The notes beneath the pieces were generated by a model. The model saw only the letters and a list, made by a program, of their open reading frames with translations. It made no database searches and was not told the DNA's origin. From Brevundimonas sp. G8 (GTDB taxonomy: Bacteria; Pseudomonadota; Alphaproteobacteria; Caulobacterales; Caulobacteraceae), in contig NZ_LR732816.1 of NCBI RefSeq assembly GCF_902506205.1, positions 2,342,537 to 2,406,536 of the forward strand: 64,000 bases of DNA. The letters run 5' to 3'. Position 1 is the first letter of the stretch. Every line of letters begins with the position of its first letter. Both the position numbers and the translations under genes were made by a program. Below are positions 27,423 through 36,711 of this stretch, piece by piece.

Positions 27423-27821
27423 ATGATCCGTCAACTCGCCCTTACCGCCGCCTTCGCCCTTACCGCCGCCTTCGCCCTGACCGCGGCTGCCGCCCCCGCT
27501 CTGGCCCAGACGCCTGCCGCTCCGCCCGCCGCTCCGCCTGCGGCCACGACGGCTGCGGCGAAGTTCTCGATCGACACGCCCATGGGCGAGCTGACCTCCG
27601 ATCCTCAAGCCAAGGTCGTCGTGGGCCAGTTCTTCGAAAAACGCCGCATCGCCGCAGGCGCTCCGCCGATGACGCCGGAAGAGACCGCCGGTCTGGCAGA
27701 GATGATCGCCGGCCTGTCGCCGCGCCAGCTAGCGGAGTTTCCGCAGGCCAATCTGGATGATGCCGCTCTGGCGGAGCTGAATGCGCTTCTGGCCGCCATT
27801 CCGGCCGCACCCGGCGCCTAG
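27423..27821 (+). CDS. Small exported protein with repeat-expanded signal peptide
   Basis: The 132-aa product starts at an ATG preceded by AGGAAACG. Its signal peptide contains a repeated AFALTA unit encoded by tandem 18-bp repeats. A Pro/Ala-rich linker and an 85-residue mature part follow, containing the segments SIDTPMGELTSDPQAKVVV and MTPEETAGLAEMIAGLSP, probably helical. No family with a known function is recognised. It lies 47 bp after the TetR gene and 87 bp before GH78. A periplasmic helper role is possible but unsupported. Confidence 0.65.
   Translation: MIRQLALTAAFALTAAFALTAAAAPALAQTPAAPPAAPPAATTAAAKFSIDTPMGELTSDPQAKVVVGQFFEKRRIAAGAPPMTPEETAGLAEMIAGLSPRQLAEFPQANLDDAALAELNALLAAIPAAPGA
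27438..27485 (+). repeat. 18-bp tandem repeat inside a signal peptide
   Basis: The unit GCCCTTACCGCCGCCTTC occurs at 27438-27455 and again at 27456-27473, with a partial third copy from 27474. Each unit adds six residues to the hydrophobic core of the signal peptide, so slippage would change its length without a frameshift. Confidence 0.85.
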
Positions 27822-27835
27822 GCGTCATTTGCACT

Positions 27836-27859
27836 GACGGGGCGGAACCTCGCCCCGTC
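27836..27859 (+). other. Strong hairpin between small ORF and GH78
   Basis: GACGGGGCG (27836-27844) and CGCCCCGTC (27851-27859) form a perfect 9-bp stem with a 6-nt loop. No T-run follows, so it may be a Rho-linked terminator or mRNA-stability element upstream of the rhamnosidase. Confidence 0.45.
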
Positions 27860-27908
27860 CGTCCGTAACGACCGCCGCTTGGGCGGCGAACTCCGGGGGG
27901 AGCCCGCC

Positions 27909-30900
27909 ATGTCGATGCTCAAGCTGGCTATGGCGGGTTTCGTCATTCTGACGCTCGCCGCAAGCGCCTCGCACGCCAGTGATGTCGAAGCGACGGATCG
28001 CCCCTGGGGCCTGGTGGCGAATGACGCGGCCAATCCCATTGGCATCGATACGCCTCAGCCGCGCCTGTCGTGGCGGCCCCCGGCCGCGAGGGCGCAGAGC
28101 GCGTACCAACTGCGCGTCGGCGTGTCCGAGCGCGCCCTGGTCGCCGGACAGGTCACCTGGGACAGCGGGCGCGTCGCCTCATCGACCGACGCTGCCGCCC
28201 TCTATCAAGGCCCGATCTTGTCGTCGCGTGAGCGCAGGGTGTGGCAGGTCCGGACCTGGGACGGGCGGGGCCGCGCCTCGCCGTGGAGCAACACCGCCTC
28301 TTGGGAAATGGGCCTTCTGCAGCCGTCGGACTGGACCGCAACCTGGATCCAACGCAACGCCGAAGCGCCTAGGGGCTGGTCCGATGCGACCCTGACCGTC
28401 GATTTCACGTTGGTGGGCCGCCAGTTCGATGTGCTCTTCCGCGCTTCGCCCGAGGGCAAGACCTATGGTGAGGCCTATGTCTGGCGCGTCGGGGAGGATG
28501 AGGGGCAAGCCGTCCTGACGGCTCAAGTCCGTCATTATCCGGGTGGCGCACGGGCGGTGGTCAACCAGACGACGCTGGGAAAGATTCCTCTCGGCATGAC
28601 GGCGGACGCTTTGCGCCAAGGCCGCCACACCCTGAGCATCGAAGCTGTCGGCGATCGAATCGTAACCCATCTGGACGGTCGGTTGATCGATGAGAGGCGC
28701 GACGCCAGCCAAACGCGGGGCACGGTGGGGCTGATGTCCGCCGCACCCGACGCCGCCGTCATCCATCGTCTGTCCGTCGTTCCAACCGAAGGCGCGCCGT
28801 TCGAGACCACGTTCGCCAATGGTGAAAACCCGTTGACGGGCGGCAGTGTCGGACCTGACGGTCTGATCCTCGCGTCAGGCGTGCCGACCAAGGACCTGGT
28901 CGTCCCCCTGTCTCATCCCGCACCTCTGCTGCGTCGTAGTTTCACGGTTGCCGGCGGGAAGGTCACCTCCGCGCGTCTGTACGTCGCAGCGGGGGGATGG
29001 GCCGATCTGACGGTCAACGGGGACGCCGTGTCGGAGCTGCCGATGGCGCCGGGCTGGACCGACTACAGCAAGCGCGTCCTGTACCAGACCTACGATGTCG
29101 CCGGTCTGCTCACTCCAGGCGAGAATGTGCTGGCCGCCGAGCTGGGCCGGGGTTGGTACGGCGTGACCGAGCCGAACGAGTGGTATTTCCACAAGGCGTC
29201 CTGGCATGCCGAGCCGTCGCTGCGCGCCCAGCTGGAGATTACCTACGAAGACGGTCGCCACGAGGTGGTGATGACGGACCAGAGCTGGACCACCACGGAC
29301 GGGCCGACCCTGCGCGACTCCATCTATGCCGGAGAACGTTATGACGCGCGCCGCGAGCCGGTGGGTTGGCGGTCCGTGCGGTTTGCGGACCAGGGCTGGT
29401 CTCCGGCGCGCGAGGCGGTCGCGCCTGCGGGCCGGCTCGTCGCCGCGGCCGCAGAGCCGATCCGTCCCATCTCGCAGGTGCAGCCTGTCGCCCGGATCGA
29501 GGTGCGTCCCGGCGTCTGGGTGTTCGACTTCGGGCGCATTCTCACAGGGCGGCCTCAGCTGACGATGACGGGCCCGGCAGGCCGTACAGTCACCCTGGTC
29601 CTGACCGAGAAGAAAGCCGAAGACGGCTCGGCCCTGGTTGCCAGCGGGCTGATCGATGCTCAGCTCCAGACCTATCAGTACACGTTCAAGGGGGGCGTCG
29701 TCGAACACTGGGCGCCACGCTTCAGCTATGCCGGCTTCCGCTACATGCAGGTCGAGGGACTTGGGGCGACGCCGGGTGAGGACTTCGTCACTGCCGAGAT
29801 CATCCATTCGGACGTGGCCCCTATAGGCGCCTTCGAAAGCGGCAGCGATCTGCTCAATCGCATTCAGCAGGCGTCGCAGAACGCGCTGTTGAACAATATG
29901 CACGGCATGATGAGCGACACCCCAAGCCTGGAGAAGAATGGCTGGACGGGAGACGCCCAGGCCTCTGCGGCGGCGGCGGGCGTCAACTTCGGCATGGCCC
30001 GGGTTTGGAGCAAATGGCTGGCCGATTTCCGCGACGCCCAGGCGCCCAGCGGGGAGCTTCCCGAGATCGTGCCGTCCACGCCCTATTACGGCTTCGACCA
30101 GACGCCGGGCTGGTCCTATATCTGGGGTCCGACCCCGTCATGGGATGCGGCGATGTTCGTCATCTCCGACGACATGCTGCGCCACTACGGCGACGCGCGG
30201 ATCATCGCTTCGATGTACGAGGCGCAGAAGCGGCTGGTGGACTATACCTCGACCTTCGTCACCGCGCCCGACTTCACCTATGCCAAGGGTCTGGGCGACT
30301 ACGCGGGCAAGGGGCCGTTCGGTCCGGTCGACGCCACGGCCTCGGCCTATTATTTCTACATGGTCTCCATGTTGTCGCGGAACGCGGCGACACTTGGGAA
30401 GAGCGCCGACGCCGCTCGCTATGCGGCGCTCGCAGCTCAGGTGCGCGACGCCTATAATCGCAAATACTGGGATGCGCAGACCCATCGCTACGTCACGCGC
30501 GCCATCGAGAACGGACCGCCGCCACCGTTCAGCCAGACCCAGAACATCCTGCCTCTGGCCTTCGGAATCGTGCCCGACGGCGAGCAGCAGAAGGTCGCCG
30601 ACGCTGTCGCCGCCGATCTGGAGGCCAACGACTATACGCTGACCATGGGCGTCTATCCGCTTCGGTATGGCCTGACCCTGCTGACGGACTATGGCCACGT
30701 CGACACCGTCTATCGCGTGGCCACGAAGGTGACTCAGCCCAGCTGGGGCTTCTGGCTGGCCAATGACATCAACTCGATGCTGGAGGGGTGGGGGCTGAAT
30801 TCTCGCTCCTGGAACCACCACTACTTCGCCCTGATCAGCGACTGGTTCTACGAGGGATTGGCCGGCATCCGGCCGGACTCGCCCGGTTATGCCGATCTGA

Positions 30901-31175
30901 TCATTCGCCCCGCCCTGCCGACGGGGCTTGATCACGCGACGGGCCGGGTGGACACGCCGCGCGGCGAGGTCAGATCGGCCTGGCGCAGGGAGGGGGAGGC
31001 GGCCGTGCTCGACGTTGTCGTTCCCGGCGCGACGCGCGCAGAGGTCTGGCTGCCCAACGGCGGAGAGCGTCTGAAGCGTGGGCCGCGAGGCGCGCGCTTC
31101 CTGCGCGCCGAAAACGGGCATGCCGTCTACGCCGCGGCCCCAGGCGCGACGACTTTCATTTTCACGCCAAGATAA
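27909..31175 (+). CDS. GH78 alpha-L-rhamnosidase, exported
   Basis: The 1088-aa protein has a signal peptide ending SASHASD. It has the multi-domain layout of bacterial GH78: N-terminal beta-sandwich domains (including RPWGLVANDAANPIGID), a lectin-like module, an (alpha/alpha)6 barrel with NNMHGMMSDTPSLEKNGWTGD and SWGFWLANDINSM, and a C-terminal beta domain. It removes terminal alpha-linked L-rhamnose from flavonoid, saponin or pectic glycosides. ATG 27909, behind GGGGGAG, replaces an earlier in-frame start because it begins the signal peptide. The next gene, an AMP-dependent ligase, starts 14 bp after the stop, so the two are co-transcribed. Aglycone identity is inference. Confidence 0.9.
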   Translation: MSMLKLAMAGFVILTLAASASHASDVEATDRPWGLVANDAANPIGIDTPQPRLSWRPPAARAQSAYQLRVGVSERALVAGQVTWDSGRVASSTDAAALYQGPILSSRERRVWQVRTWDGRGRASPWSNTASWEMGLLQPSDWTATWIQRNAEAPRGWSDATLTVDFTLVGRQFDVLFRASPEGKTYGEAYVWRVGEDEGQAVLTAQVRHYPGGARAVVNQTTLGKIPLGMTADALRQGRHTLSIEAVGDRIVTHLDGRLIDERRDASQTRGTVGLMSAAPDAAVIHRLSVVPTEGAPFETTFANGENPLTGGSVGPDGLILASGVPTKDLVVPLSHPAPLLRRSFTVAGGKVTSARLYVAAGGWADLTVNGDAVSELPMAPGWTDYSKRVLYQTYDVAGLLTPGENVLAAELGRGWYGVTEPNEWYFHKASWHAEPSLRAQLEITYEDGRHEVVMTDQSWTTTDGPTLRDSIYAGERYDARREPVGWRSVRFADQGWSPAREAVAPAGRLVAAAAEPIRPISQVQPVARIEVRPGVWVFDFGRILTGRPQLTMTGPAGRTVTLVLTEKKAEDGSALVASGLIDAQLQTYQYTFKGGVVEHWAPRFSYAGFRYMQVEGLGATPGEDFVTAEIIHSDVAPIGAFESGSDLLNRIQQASQNALLNNMHGMMSDTPSLEKNGWTGDAQASAAAAGVNFGMARVWSKWLADFRDAQAPSGELPEIVPSTPYYGFDQTPGWSYIWGPTPSWDAAMFVISDDMLRHYGDARIIASMYEAQKRLVDYTSTFVTAPDFTYAKGLGDYAGKGPFGPVDATASAYYFYMVSMLSRNAATLGKSADAARYAALAAQVRDAYNRKYWDAQTHRYVTRAIENGPPPPFSQTQNILPLAFGIVPDGEQQKVADAVAADLEANDYTLTMGVYPLRYGLTLLTDYGHVDTVYRVATKVTQPSWGFWLANDINSMLEGWGLNSRSWNHHYFALISDWFYEGLAGIRPDSPGYADLIIRPALPTGLDHATGRVDTPRGEVRSAWRREGEAAVLDVVVPGATRAEVWLPNGGERLKRGPRGARFLRAENGHAVYAAAPGATTFIFTPR

Positions 31176-31189
31176 GCGACGATCCGACC

Positions 31190-32702
31190 GTGACCCTCTC
31201 TTCTCTTTCGGAAGCCATCACCCGACATGCCCTGACGGCTGCCGATCGACCCGCCCTGAGTCAGGGCGATGTGGTCGTGAGTTATGGCGCGCTCGACGTG
31301 CTGCTGAACCGGGCGACCGCCGCGCTGCAGCGCGAGGGGCTGTCGGTTGGCGATCGCATCGCTCTTCTGGGGGAACCGACCGTGGAATACGCCGTCGCCT
31401 TCCTTGCCGCCGTGCGCGCGGGAGTGACGCCGGTTCCTCTGGCGCCCGGCGTCACGGACGACACGCTCCGGTCCATGCTTGTGGACGCACAGCCCCGTCT
31501 GGTCTTCTGCGACGCCAGCCAGTCGGCGCGTTGCAACGCCTTAGTCGATGTGCCCGCCATCGTCACTCTGGACGGGTCCACGGGCGGCAAGCCGTGGCTG
31601 GACTGGCTTGCGCCCGAAGACGCCAAGCCTACGGTCCAGCCCGTTGGACCGGATACCGCGTTCAATATCATCTATTCGTCTGGCACGACGGGGACGCCCA
31701 AGGGCATCATCCATTCGCACCGGATGCGCGAAGGTCAGACGGCGGGATTGTCCGGCCTGTTCTCGCCGCTGTCGATCACGCTTCTGGCGACACCCCTCTA
31801 TTCCAACACTACGTTGGTGACGATGCTGCCCACGCTGTTCGCGGGCGGCTCGGTCCTGATCATGCGCAAGTTCGACACCAAGGTTTTCCTTCAAGTGTCG
31901 CAACAGCACGGCGTCACCCACACCATGCTTGTGCCGGTCCAATACCAGCGCCTGATGGCCGAGGCGACATTCGACGACGCCGATCTGTCGGCCTTTCAGA
32001 TGAAGTTCTGCACGAGCGCGCCCTTCTCCGTGGAGCTGAAGTCAGAGGTTCTGCGTCGCTGGCCGGGCGGACTGCTGGAGATCTTCGGCATGACGGAAGG
32101 CGGCGGTGTCTGCTTCCTGCCCGCGCATCTGTTTCCGAACAAGCTGCATACCGTCGGCATGCCCGCGCCCGGCGCCGACATGCGTATCATCGACGACGAG
32201 GGCGTCGAACAGCCGATCGGCGAGATCGGCGAGATCGTCAGCTATTCCGCGCAGATGATGCTGCGTTACAATAATCGTCCAGATGCAACGCAGGCTGGGT
32301 TCTGGACGGCGTCGGACGGGCGCGCCTTCATCCGCACCGGTGACCTTGGCCGCTTCGACGCCGACGGCTTTCTGCAGATCGTCGGGCGCAAGAAGGACAT
32401 GATCATTTCAGGGGGGGGTCAACATCTACCCGATCGATCTGGAAATCGAGATCGACGCCCATCCCGAAGTCATCGAAAGCGCCGTCATCGGGGCGCCCGA
32501 TCGCAAATGGGGCGAGACGCCTGTGGCCTTCGTGGTTCTTCGGTCTGGATCGCAGATCGACGCGGAGGCCCTGCGTGTCTGGGTCAATGAGCGGCTTGGT
32601 TCGCTTCAGCGGGTGTCGTCGGTCGTCTTCGTCGACGAGCTGCCGCGAAATGGTCTGGGCAAGGTGCTCAAGACCGCGTTGGCCGAGAGGGTAACGGCCT
32701 GA
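31190..32702 (+). pseudogene. AMP-dependent acyl/aryl-CoA ligase broken by a +1 frameshift
   Basis: From GTG 31190 the frame encodes the large domain of an adenylate-forming ligase. It includes the P-loop SSGTTGTPKG near residue 165, FGMTEGG and TGDLGRFDADGF. At 32411-32418 a run of eight G replaces the seven needed to read the conserved GGVNIYP motif. The frame then drifts to a stop at 32590. With one G removed, reading continues through VIGAPDRKWGETP and the catalytic Lys region LPRNGLGKVLKTALAE to a normal TGA at 32702. The full protein would be about 503 aa and cytoplasmic, probably activating an acid freed from the glycosides. Either a true mutation, a phase-variable tract or a homopolymer read error; the sequence cannot tell. 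Confidence 0.85.
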
Positions 32703-32713
32703 CGGGCCAGACA

Positions 32714-32750
32714 GGAGCGGTCAACGCATTGTCGGGCCGCTCCTCGATTT
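32714..32750 (+). terminator. Possible terminator between convergent genes
   Basis: GGAGCGG (32714-32720) pairs with CCGCTCC (32737-32743), followed by TCGATTT. The long 16-nt loop and short T-tract make this moderate at best; it lies where a terminator is expected between two convergent genes. Confidence 0.35.
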
Positions 32751-32767
32751 CCGCAGATGGGATCGCT

Positions 32768-33661
32768 TCAGGGGGTGGCGAGCCGTTGCGTTTGCAGCCA
32801 GTTCAGGAAGTCGTCGATCCAGAAATCGCTGCTGGTGCCTTGACGATTCATGCCGAAGCCATGGCCGCCCTTGGCGTAGATGTGCAGTTCCGGCTGCTGC
32901 CCCGTCGAGACGGCGTCGGCGTAGAACTTCATGACGGTCGGCGCAGCCAGATGGTCATCTCCGGCGACAGCCAGGAACACAGGCGGAAGGCCGGCGGGCA
33001 GGGCGTCGTCATTGAAGGTCGCGCCATAGATCAGGCCCGCGAACGCCGGCCGCGCCCCAGGGTCCGAAGCCAGAAGAGCGCCGGACGTGACCTTGGCCCC
33101 GGCGGAAAATCCGACCATGCCGACGCGGGCCGGATCGATGTTCCATTCGCTCGCGCGCCGTCGCACCAGCGTCAGAGCCTGAAGACCGTCGGCGATCCCC
33201 GGTACGGCGGCCTCATCCAGATTTAAAACGCCATTTGCGCGGGCCGCCCCCGCCATGAAGACGAAGAAGTCCCGCCAGTGCGTGCGATCGTCGGCGGGTG
33301 TTTCCAGCGTACGGTATTTCAGCACGAAGGCGGTGACGCCGTGGGCGGCCAGCGCGAGCGCCACTTCGGACCCTTCGGCCTGCATCGTCAAATACCGAAA
33401 ACCTCCACCGGGGGCGATGATGACGGCGGCGCCGGTCGCCGTACCCGCTTCGGGCTGAAAGACCTCCAGCGTCGGTCGGGTGACGTTTCGTACGACTTCA
33501 ACAGGACCACCGGGGAATTTGCTGACCACTTCGGTTTGACGGGCTTGCTCCGACCCGGGCGCGACGCCTGGCCACACATCGAAGGTCTGAGCCTGGACAG
33601 GGGCGCCGAACGCAGCGGCGACAAGGACCGCGAGGCCGAGATGAGCGAGGATGGAAGGCAT
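32768..33661 (-). CDS. Alpha/beta-hydrolase esterase, exported
   Basis: The 297-aa product has a signal peptide (first 24 residues, ending PVQAQ). The oxyanion segment IIAPGGGFRYL follows, with nucleophile Ser187 in GMVGFSAGAK, an Asp near FLAVAGDDHLAA and the His in KGGHGFGM. It resembles the small acetyl-xylan-esterase/BD-FAE-like hydrolases often placed in plant-polysaccharide loci. The ATG at 33661 is chosen for the signal peptide, with GGATCGATCC upstream. It converges on the frameshifted ligase and diverges from a TonB receptor. A carbohydrate deacetylase or feruloyl esterase role is plausible; substrate unknown. Confidence 0.82.
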   Translation of the reverse strand: MPSILAHLGLAVLVAAAFGAPVQAQTFDVWPGVAPGSEQARQTEVVSKFPGGPVEVVRNVTRPTLEVFQPEAGTATGAAVIIAPGGGFRYLTMQAEGSEVALALAAHGVTAFVLKYRTLETPADDRTHWRDFFVFMAGAARANGVLNLDEAAVPGIADGLQALTLVRRRASEWNIDPARVGMVGFSAGAKVTSGALLASDPGARPAFAGLIYGATFNDDALPAGLPPVFLAVAGDDHLAAPTVMKFYADAVSTGQQPELHIYAKGGHGFGMNRQGTSSDFWIDDFLNWLQTQRLATP

Positions 33662-33765
33662 CAGGATCGATCCTTGTCGGCGGCAGAGGGGCATGGGGCG
33701 AGGCCATTTCAGACCGCATATCGCGTCGCCAAGCTAACGCCAGGTCATTTGGTTATGCAATCGCT

Positions 33766-33790
33766 CAAATATCTGTTGACGGCATATTTG
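33766..33790. promoter_or_regulatory. AT-rich inverted repeat, esterase/TonB receptor promoter
   Basis: CAAATAT (33766-33772) and ATATTTG (33784-33790) form a perfect dyad with an 11-bp centre that includes TTGAC, a possible -35 element. It lies in the divergent promoter of the esterase and receptor genes and is a candidate operator. A GGTTATGCA half-site resembling the 26607 palindrome lies at 33751-33759. Confidence 0.4.
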
Positions 33791-33934
33791 AAATAACGGA
33801 ACCTCCATTCACGATCTGGGACGACGGGCTAAACCGTCGCCGGGAGGGTCGAAGTGATTGGCGCGGCCAGTCGCACGAATGTCCAGGAACACCCGCTGCA
33901 AGCGGGCAGGCCGTCAGGCCTGGGGGGAAACACA

Positions 33935-36622
33935 ATGCGAAATCCATCCTTGAACACGAGGCTGTTGGCGACATCTGCGCTGGTCGTGCTCGGCCTCTCC
34001 GTCGCGGGCGCAGCGGCGGCCCAGACGACAACGACCGCGAACCAAGCCGCCGAGCCGGAGGTCGCCAAGGTCGACGACATCGTCGTCACCGGCACGCTAC
34101 TGCGCGGCGTGGCCCCCACCGGCACCAATGTGGTCAGTGTCGATCGTCAGGACGTCATCGCCTCCGGTGTGGCGTCGTCAAACGATCTGCTCGCCCGCAT
34201 CCCCCAAATCTCAAGTGCTTTCAACACAGCCCCTCAACCCGGCGGAACGATCGGTCTTCCGATCAACCGTCCCAATATCCGTAACCTGGGGGCCTCGGGG
34301 GGATCGACCACCCTGGTGCTGCTGAACGGCAACCGGCTGGTCGGCGCAGGCATTCTGCAGACATCGCCTGATCCCACCATCATTCCGCCGGGCATGCTGG
34401 AGCGCGTCGAGGTCATTCCTGACGGCGGCTCGTCCATCTATGGCTCGGACGCCATCGGCGGCGTGGTCAACTTCATCACCCGCAAGACGTTCGATGGCGT
34501 CGAGGCGACGGCTCGTTACGGGGTCGCCGACGGCTACGACCAGTTTGACGTCAATCTGACCGCCGGAAGGATCTGGGACGGCGGTTCGGCCATCATCTCC
34601 TATGCCTATGCCGAGCACAGCAATATCGAGGGCGCGGATCGGGACTATTTCACTCAGGATTTGCGCGCCAGGGGCGGCACGGACTTTCGGTCCAAGGCGT
34701 GTTCGCCCGGCACGATCACCACCCCGAACCCGTTCTCGCCGCTGTTGCCGGGGGTGGATTATGCGCTGCCAGGGCGCACACCGGGCACGAACCTGTGCGA
34801 CGAAGCCAAGGCCATCGACTTCTATCCGCAAGAACAGCGCCACAGCCTGTTCGCCAGCGTGTCCCAAGCCCTTAACGAGCGCCTGACGTTCGACGCGACG
34901 GCCTATTATTCGCAGCGTGAAACCGACCGTCGCGGCATGTCCGCCGCCGAAGGCACGGGCATCCGGGGTGGCGGTGCGATCACCGTGTTGAACCCCTATT
35001 TCCGTCCGATCGGCGCAGAGTTGGGTCATACGGTGACGTTCAACTATTCCGACGCCTGGGGCGCCGCCGCGCCGAAGAACACAAGCCGGTTCACCTCGGC
35101 GGGCGTGACGCCGTCGCTGACCTATGAACTGAACGATGACTGGCGTTTGAAGACCTCGTTGAACTGGGGGCGAAGCACCAACGAGGTCCGCACCTGGCAG
35201 ATCGATACGGCGGCCGAGGCTGCCGCTCTCGCCGGCACGACGACCGCGACGGCGCTGAATCCCTATAATGTCGGCGCAACCGACGCCGCTGTGCTCAACA
35301 GGATCATCGACTTCCAGAGCTATGGACACTCGGTTCAGGAAATCCGCGAAGCCCGCGCCGTCGCTGACGGCAAATTGTTCGCCTTGCCTGCCGGCGACGT
35401 GAAGCTGGCTGTCGGCGTTGAATACCATGAGGAAATGATAGAGGCGCAACAGGGCAACGGCGCGCCGTCCGCCTTGGCGTTGAACAGATCCTCGACCAAG
35501 CGGGACGTGACCTCGGTGTTCGGCGAAGTTCTCGCGCCGGTGTTCGACAGCGCAGCCTTCGGTTCGTTCGATCTGTCGGCCTCGGTGCGCTACGACGCCT
35601 ACAGCGATGTAGGCGACACGACCAATCCCAAGATCGGCTTCAACTATCGGCCGAACCCCTCCCTGACGGTGCGCGGCAACTGGGGCACCTCTTTCCACGC
35701 GCCCAGCCTGGCCGACATGGGCGCCGGTGTGGACTCCCGCGTTCAGGTGATCAGCGTCAGCCCTTGGCTTCCCGCAGGCGCGCCCTTCACCGATCTGTTT
35801 CGACCGACCCTGCTTCTGGCGGGCGGCAACGACAATCTGAAGCCCGAGACCGCCGACACCTGGTCGCTGGGCCTCGACTGGCGTCCGAGCGGCGCGCTCG
35901 AAGGCGTCACCGCCAGCCTGACCTATTTCAATGTGGCGTTCGAAGACGCGATCGGCCTCGCCCCCTTCCTGCGCGGCGCGCCCTTCTTCGCAGATCCGAG
36001 CTACGCCAGGTTCTTCGTCCTGAATCCGACGCTGGCGCAGGCGACGGCCCTGACTGCGGGTCTGGCTGTCGATGGCGCGCCGAGCATCGCCGCTCTCTAC
36101 AGCGGGTTCCTGACCCCCGCCGTCTTCATCGATGCGCGCCGCAACAACCTGGGCACGCTGGATGTCGATGGCCTGGACTTCAATCTTCAGTACAGCCGTC
36201 CGGCCGCGTTCGGGCTGTGGAGCGTCGGTCTGGCGGGCACCTACAATCTCAATCGCGAAAGCCGCGCGATTGCGGGTGCGCCCAAGACCGACGAGTTCGA
36301 CAATGGCGCCAGCCGCTACTCCCTGGTCGGGACGGCGGGCCTGGTCCACGGACAGTTCATGGGCGAACTAACGGTGAACCATAGCGCGTCCGCCGATGTA
36401 ACCGGCGTGGTCGGCCAGTCGAAAATCGACAGTTTCACGACCGTCAATCTGTTTGGCGCCTACGACCTGTCGCTGGGCGGCGTGTTCACGGACACTTCGC
36501 TGACGCTGAATATCGACAACGTCTTCGACGAAGAGCCGCCCTACTACAACGCTGCGGGCGGCACTGCGAACGGATCGACACTGGGCCGCATGGTCTCGGT
36601 CGGGATCCGCAAGACGTTCTGA
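33935..36622 (+). CDS. TonB-dependent outer-membrane receptor
   Basis: The 895-aa receptor has a signal peptide ending GAAAAQ. A plug starts at VDDIVVTGTLLRG and includes LVLLNGNRLVGAG, VEVIPDGGSSIYGSDAIGGVVN and a barrel that ends in IRKTF, the terminal aromatic expected for BAM folding. The GVAPTGTNVVSVD/NDLLARIPQISSAF layout is that of the large oligosaccharide- or glycoside-importing receptors of caulobacters and sphingomonads. Start ATG 33935 lies behind TGGGGGGAAA. An excellent terminator follows, and the next gene is a GH3 glucosidase. Ligand inferred as a glucosylated compound. Confidence 0.9.
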   Translation: MRNPSLNTRLLATSALVVLGLSVAGAAAAQTTTTANQAAEPEVAKVDDIVVTGTLLRGVAPTGTNVVSVDRQDVIASGVASSNDLLARIPQISSAFNTAPQPGGTIGLPINRPNIRNLGASGGSTTLVLLNGNRLVGAGILQTSPDPTIIPPGMLERVEVIPDGGSSIYGSDAIGGVVNFITRKTFDGVEATARYGVADGYDQFDVNLTAGRIWDGGSAIISYAYAEHSNIEGADRDYFTQDLRARGGTDFRSKACSPGTITTPNPFSPLLPGVDYALPGRTPGTNLCDEAKAIDFYPQEQRHSLFASVSQALNERLTFDATAYYSQRETDRRGMSAAEGTGIRGGGAITVLNPYFRPIGAELGHTVTFNYSDAWGAAAPKNTSRFTSAGVTPSLTYELNDDWRLKTSLNWGRSTNEVRTWQIDTAAEAAALAGTTTATALNPYNVGATDAAVLNRIIDFQSYGHSVQEIREARAVADGKLFALPAGDVKLAVGVEYHEEMIEAQQGNGAPSALALNRSSTKRDVTSVFGEVLAPVFDSAAFGSFDLSASVRYDAYSDVGDTTNPKIGFNYRPNPSLTVRGNWGTSFHAPSLADMGAGVDSRVQVISVSPWLPAGAPFTDLFRPTLLLAGGNDNLKPETADTWSLGLDWRPSGALEGVTASLTYFNVAFEDAIGLAPFLRGAPFFADPSYARFFVLNPTLAQATALTAGLAVDGAPSIAALYSGFLTPAVFIDARRNNLGTLDVDGLDFNLQYSRPAAFGLWSVGLAGTYNLNRESRAIAGAPKTDEFDNGASRYSLVGTAGLVHGQFMGELTVNHSASADVTGVVGQSKIDSFTTVNLFGAYDLSLGGVFTDTSLTLNIDNVFDEEPPYYNAAGGTANGSTLGRMVSVGIRKTF

Positions 36623-36662
36623 TCCTGAGCCGGGCTGTACTCTCCTGCCCGACTTGCTGACT

Positions 36663-36701
36663 GGCCGATGCGGATCAGCCTCCGCATCGGCCATTTTTTT
36701 T
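36663..36701 (+). terminator. Strong rho-independent terminator after TonB receptor
   Basis: GGCCGATGCGGA (36663-36674) and TCCGCATCGGCC (36681-36692) form a perfect 12-bp stem with a 6-nt loop, followed by A and eight T (36694-36701). It ends only 10 bp before the GH3 start codon. Confidence 0.93.
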
Positions 36702-36711
36702 GGTGTCCTGG

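Noticed and set aside
32411..32418. Programmed ribosomal frameshifting in the ligase gene
   Set aside because: There is no stimulatory stem or upstream Shine-Dalgarno-like element at the G tract, and acyl-CoA ligases are not known to use recoding; mutation, slippage or read error is simpler.
34211..36349. 712-codon minus-strand frame opposite the second TonB receptor
   Set aside because: Antisense shadow; the receptor on the plus strand has a signal peptide, plug motifs and terminator.
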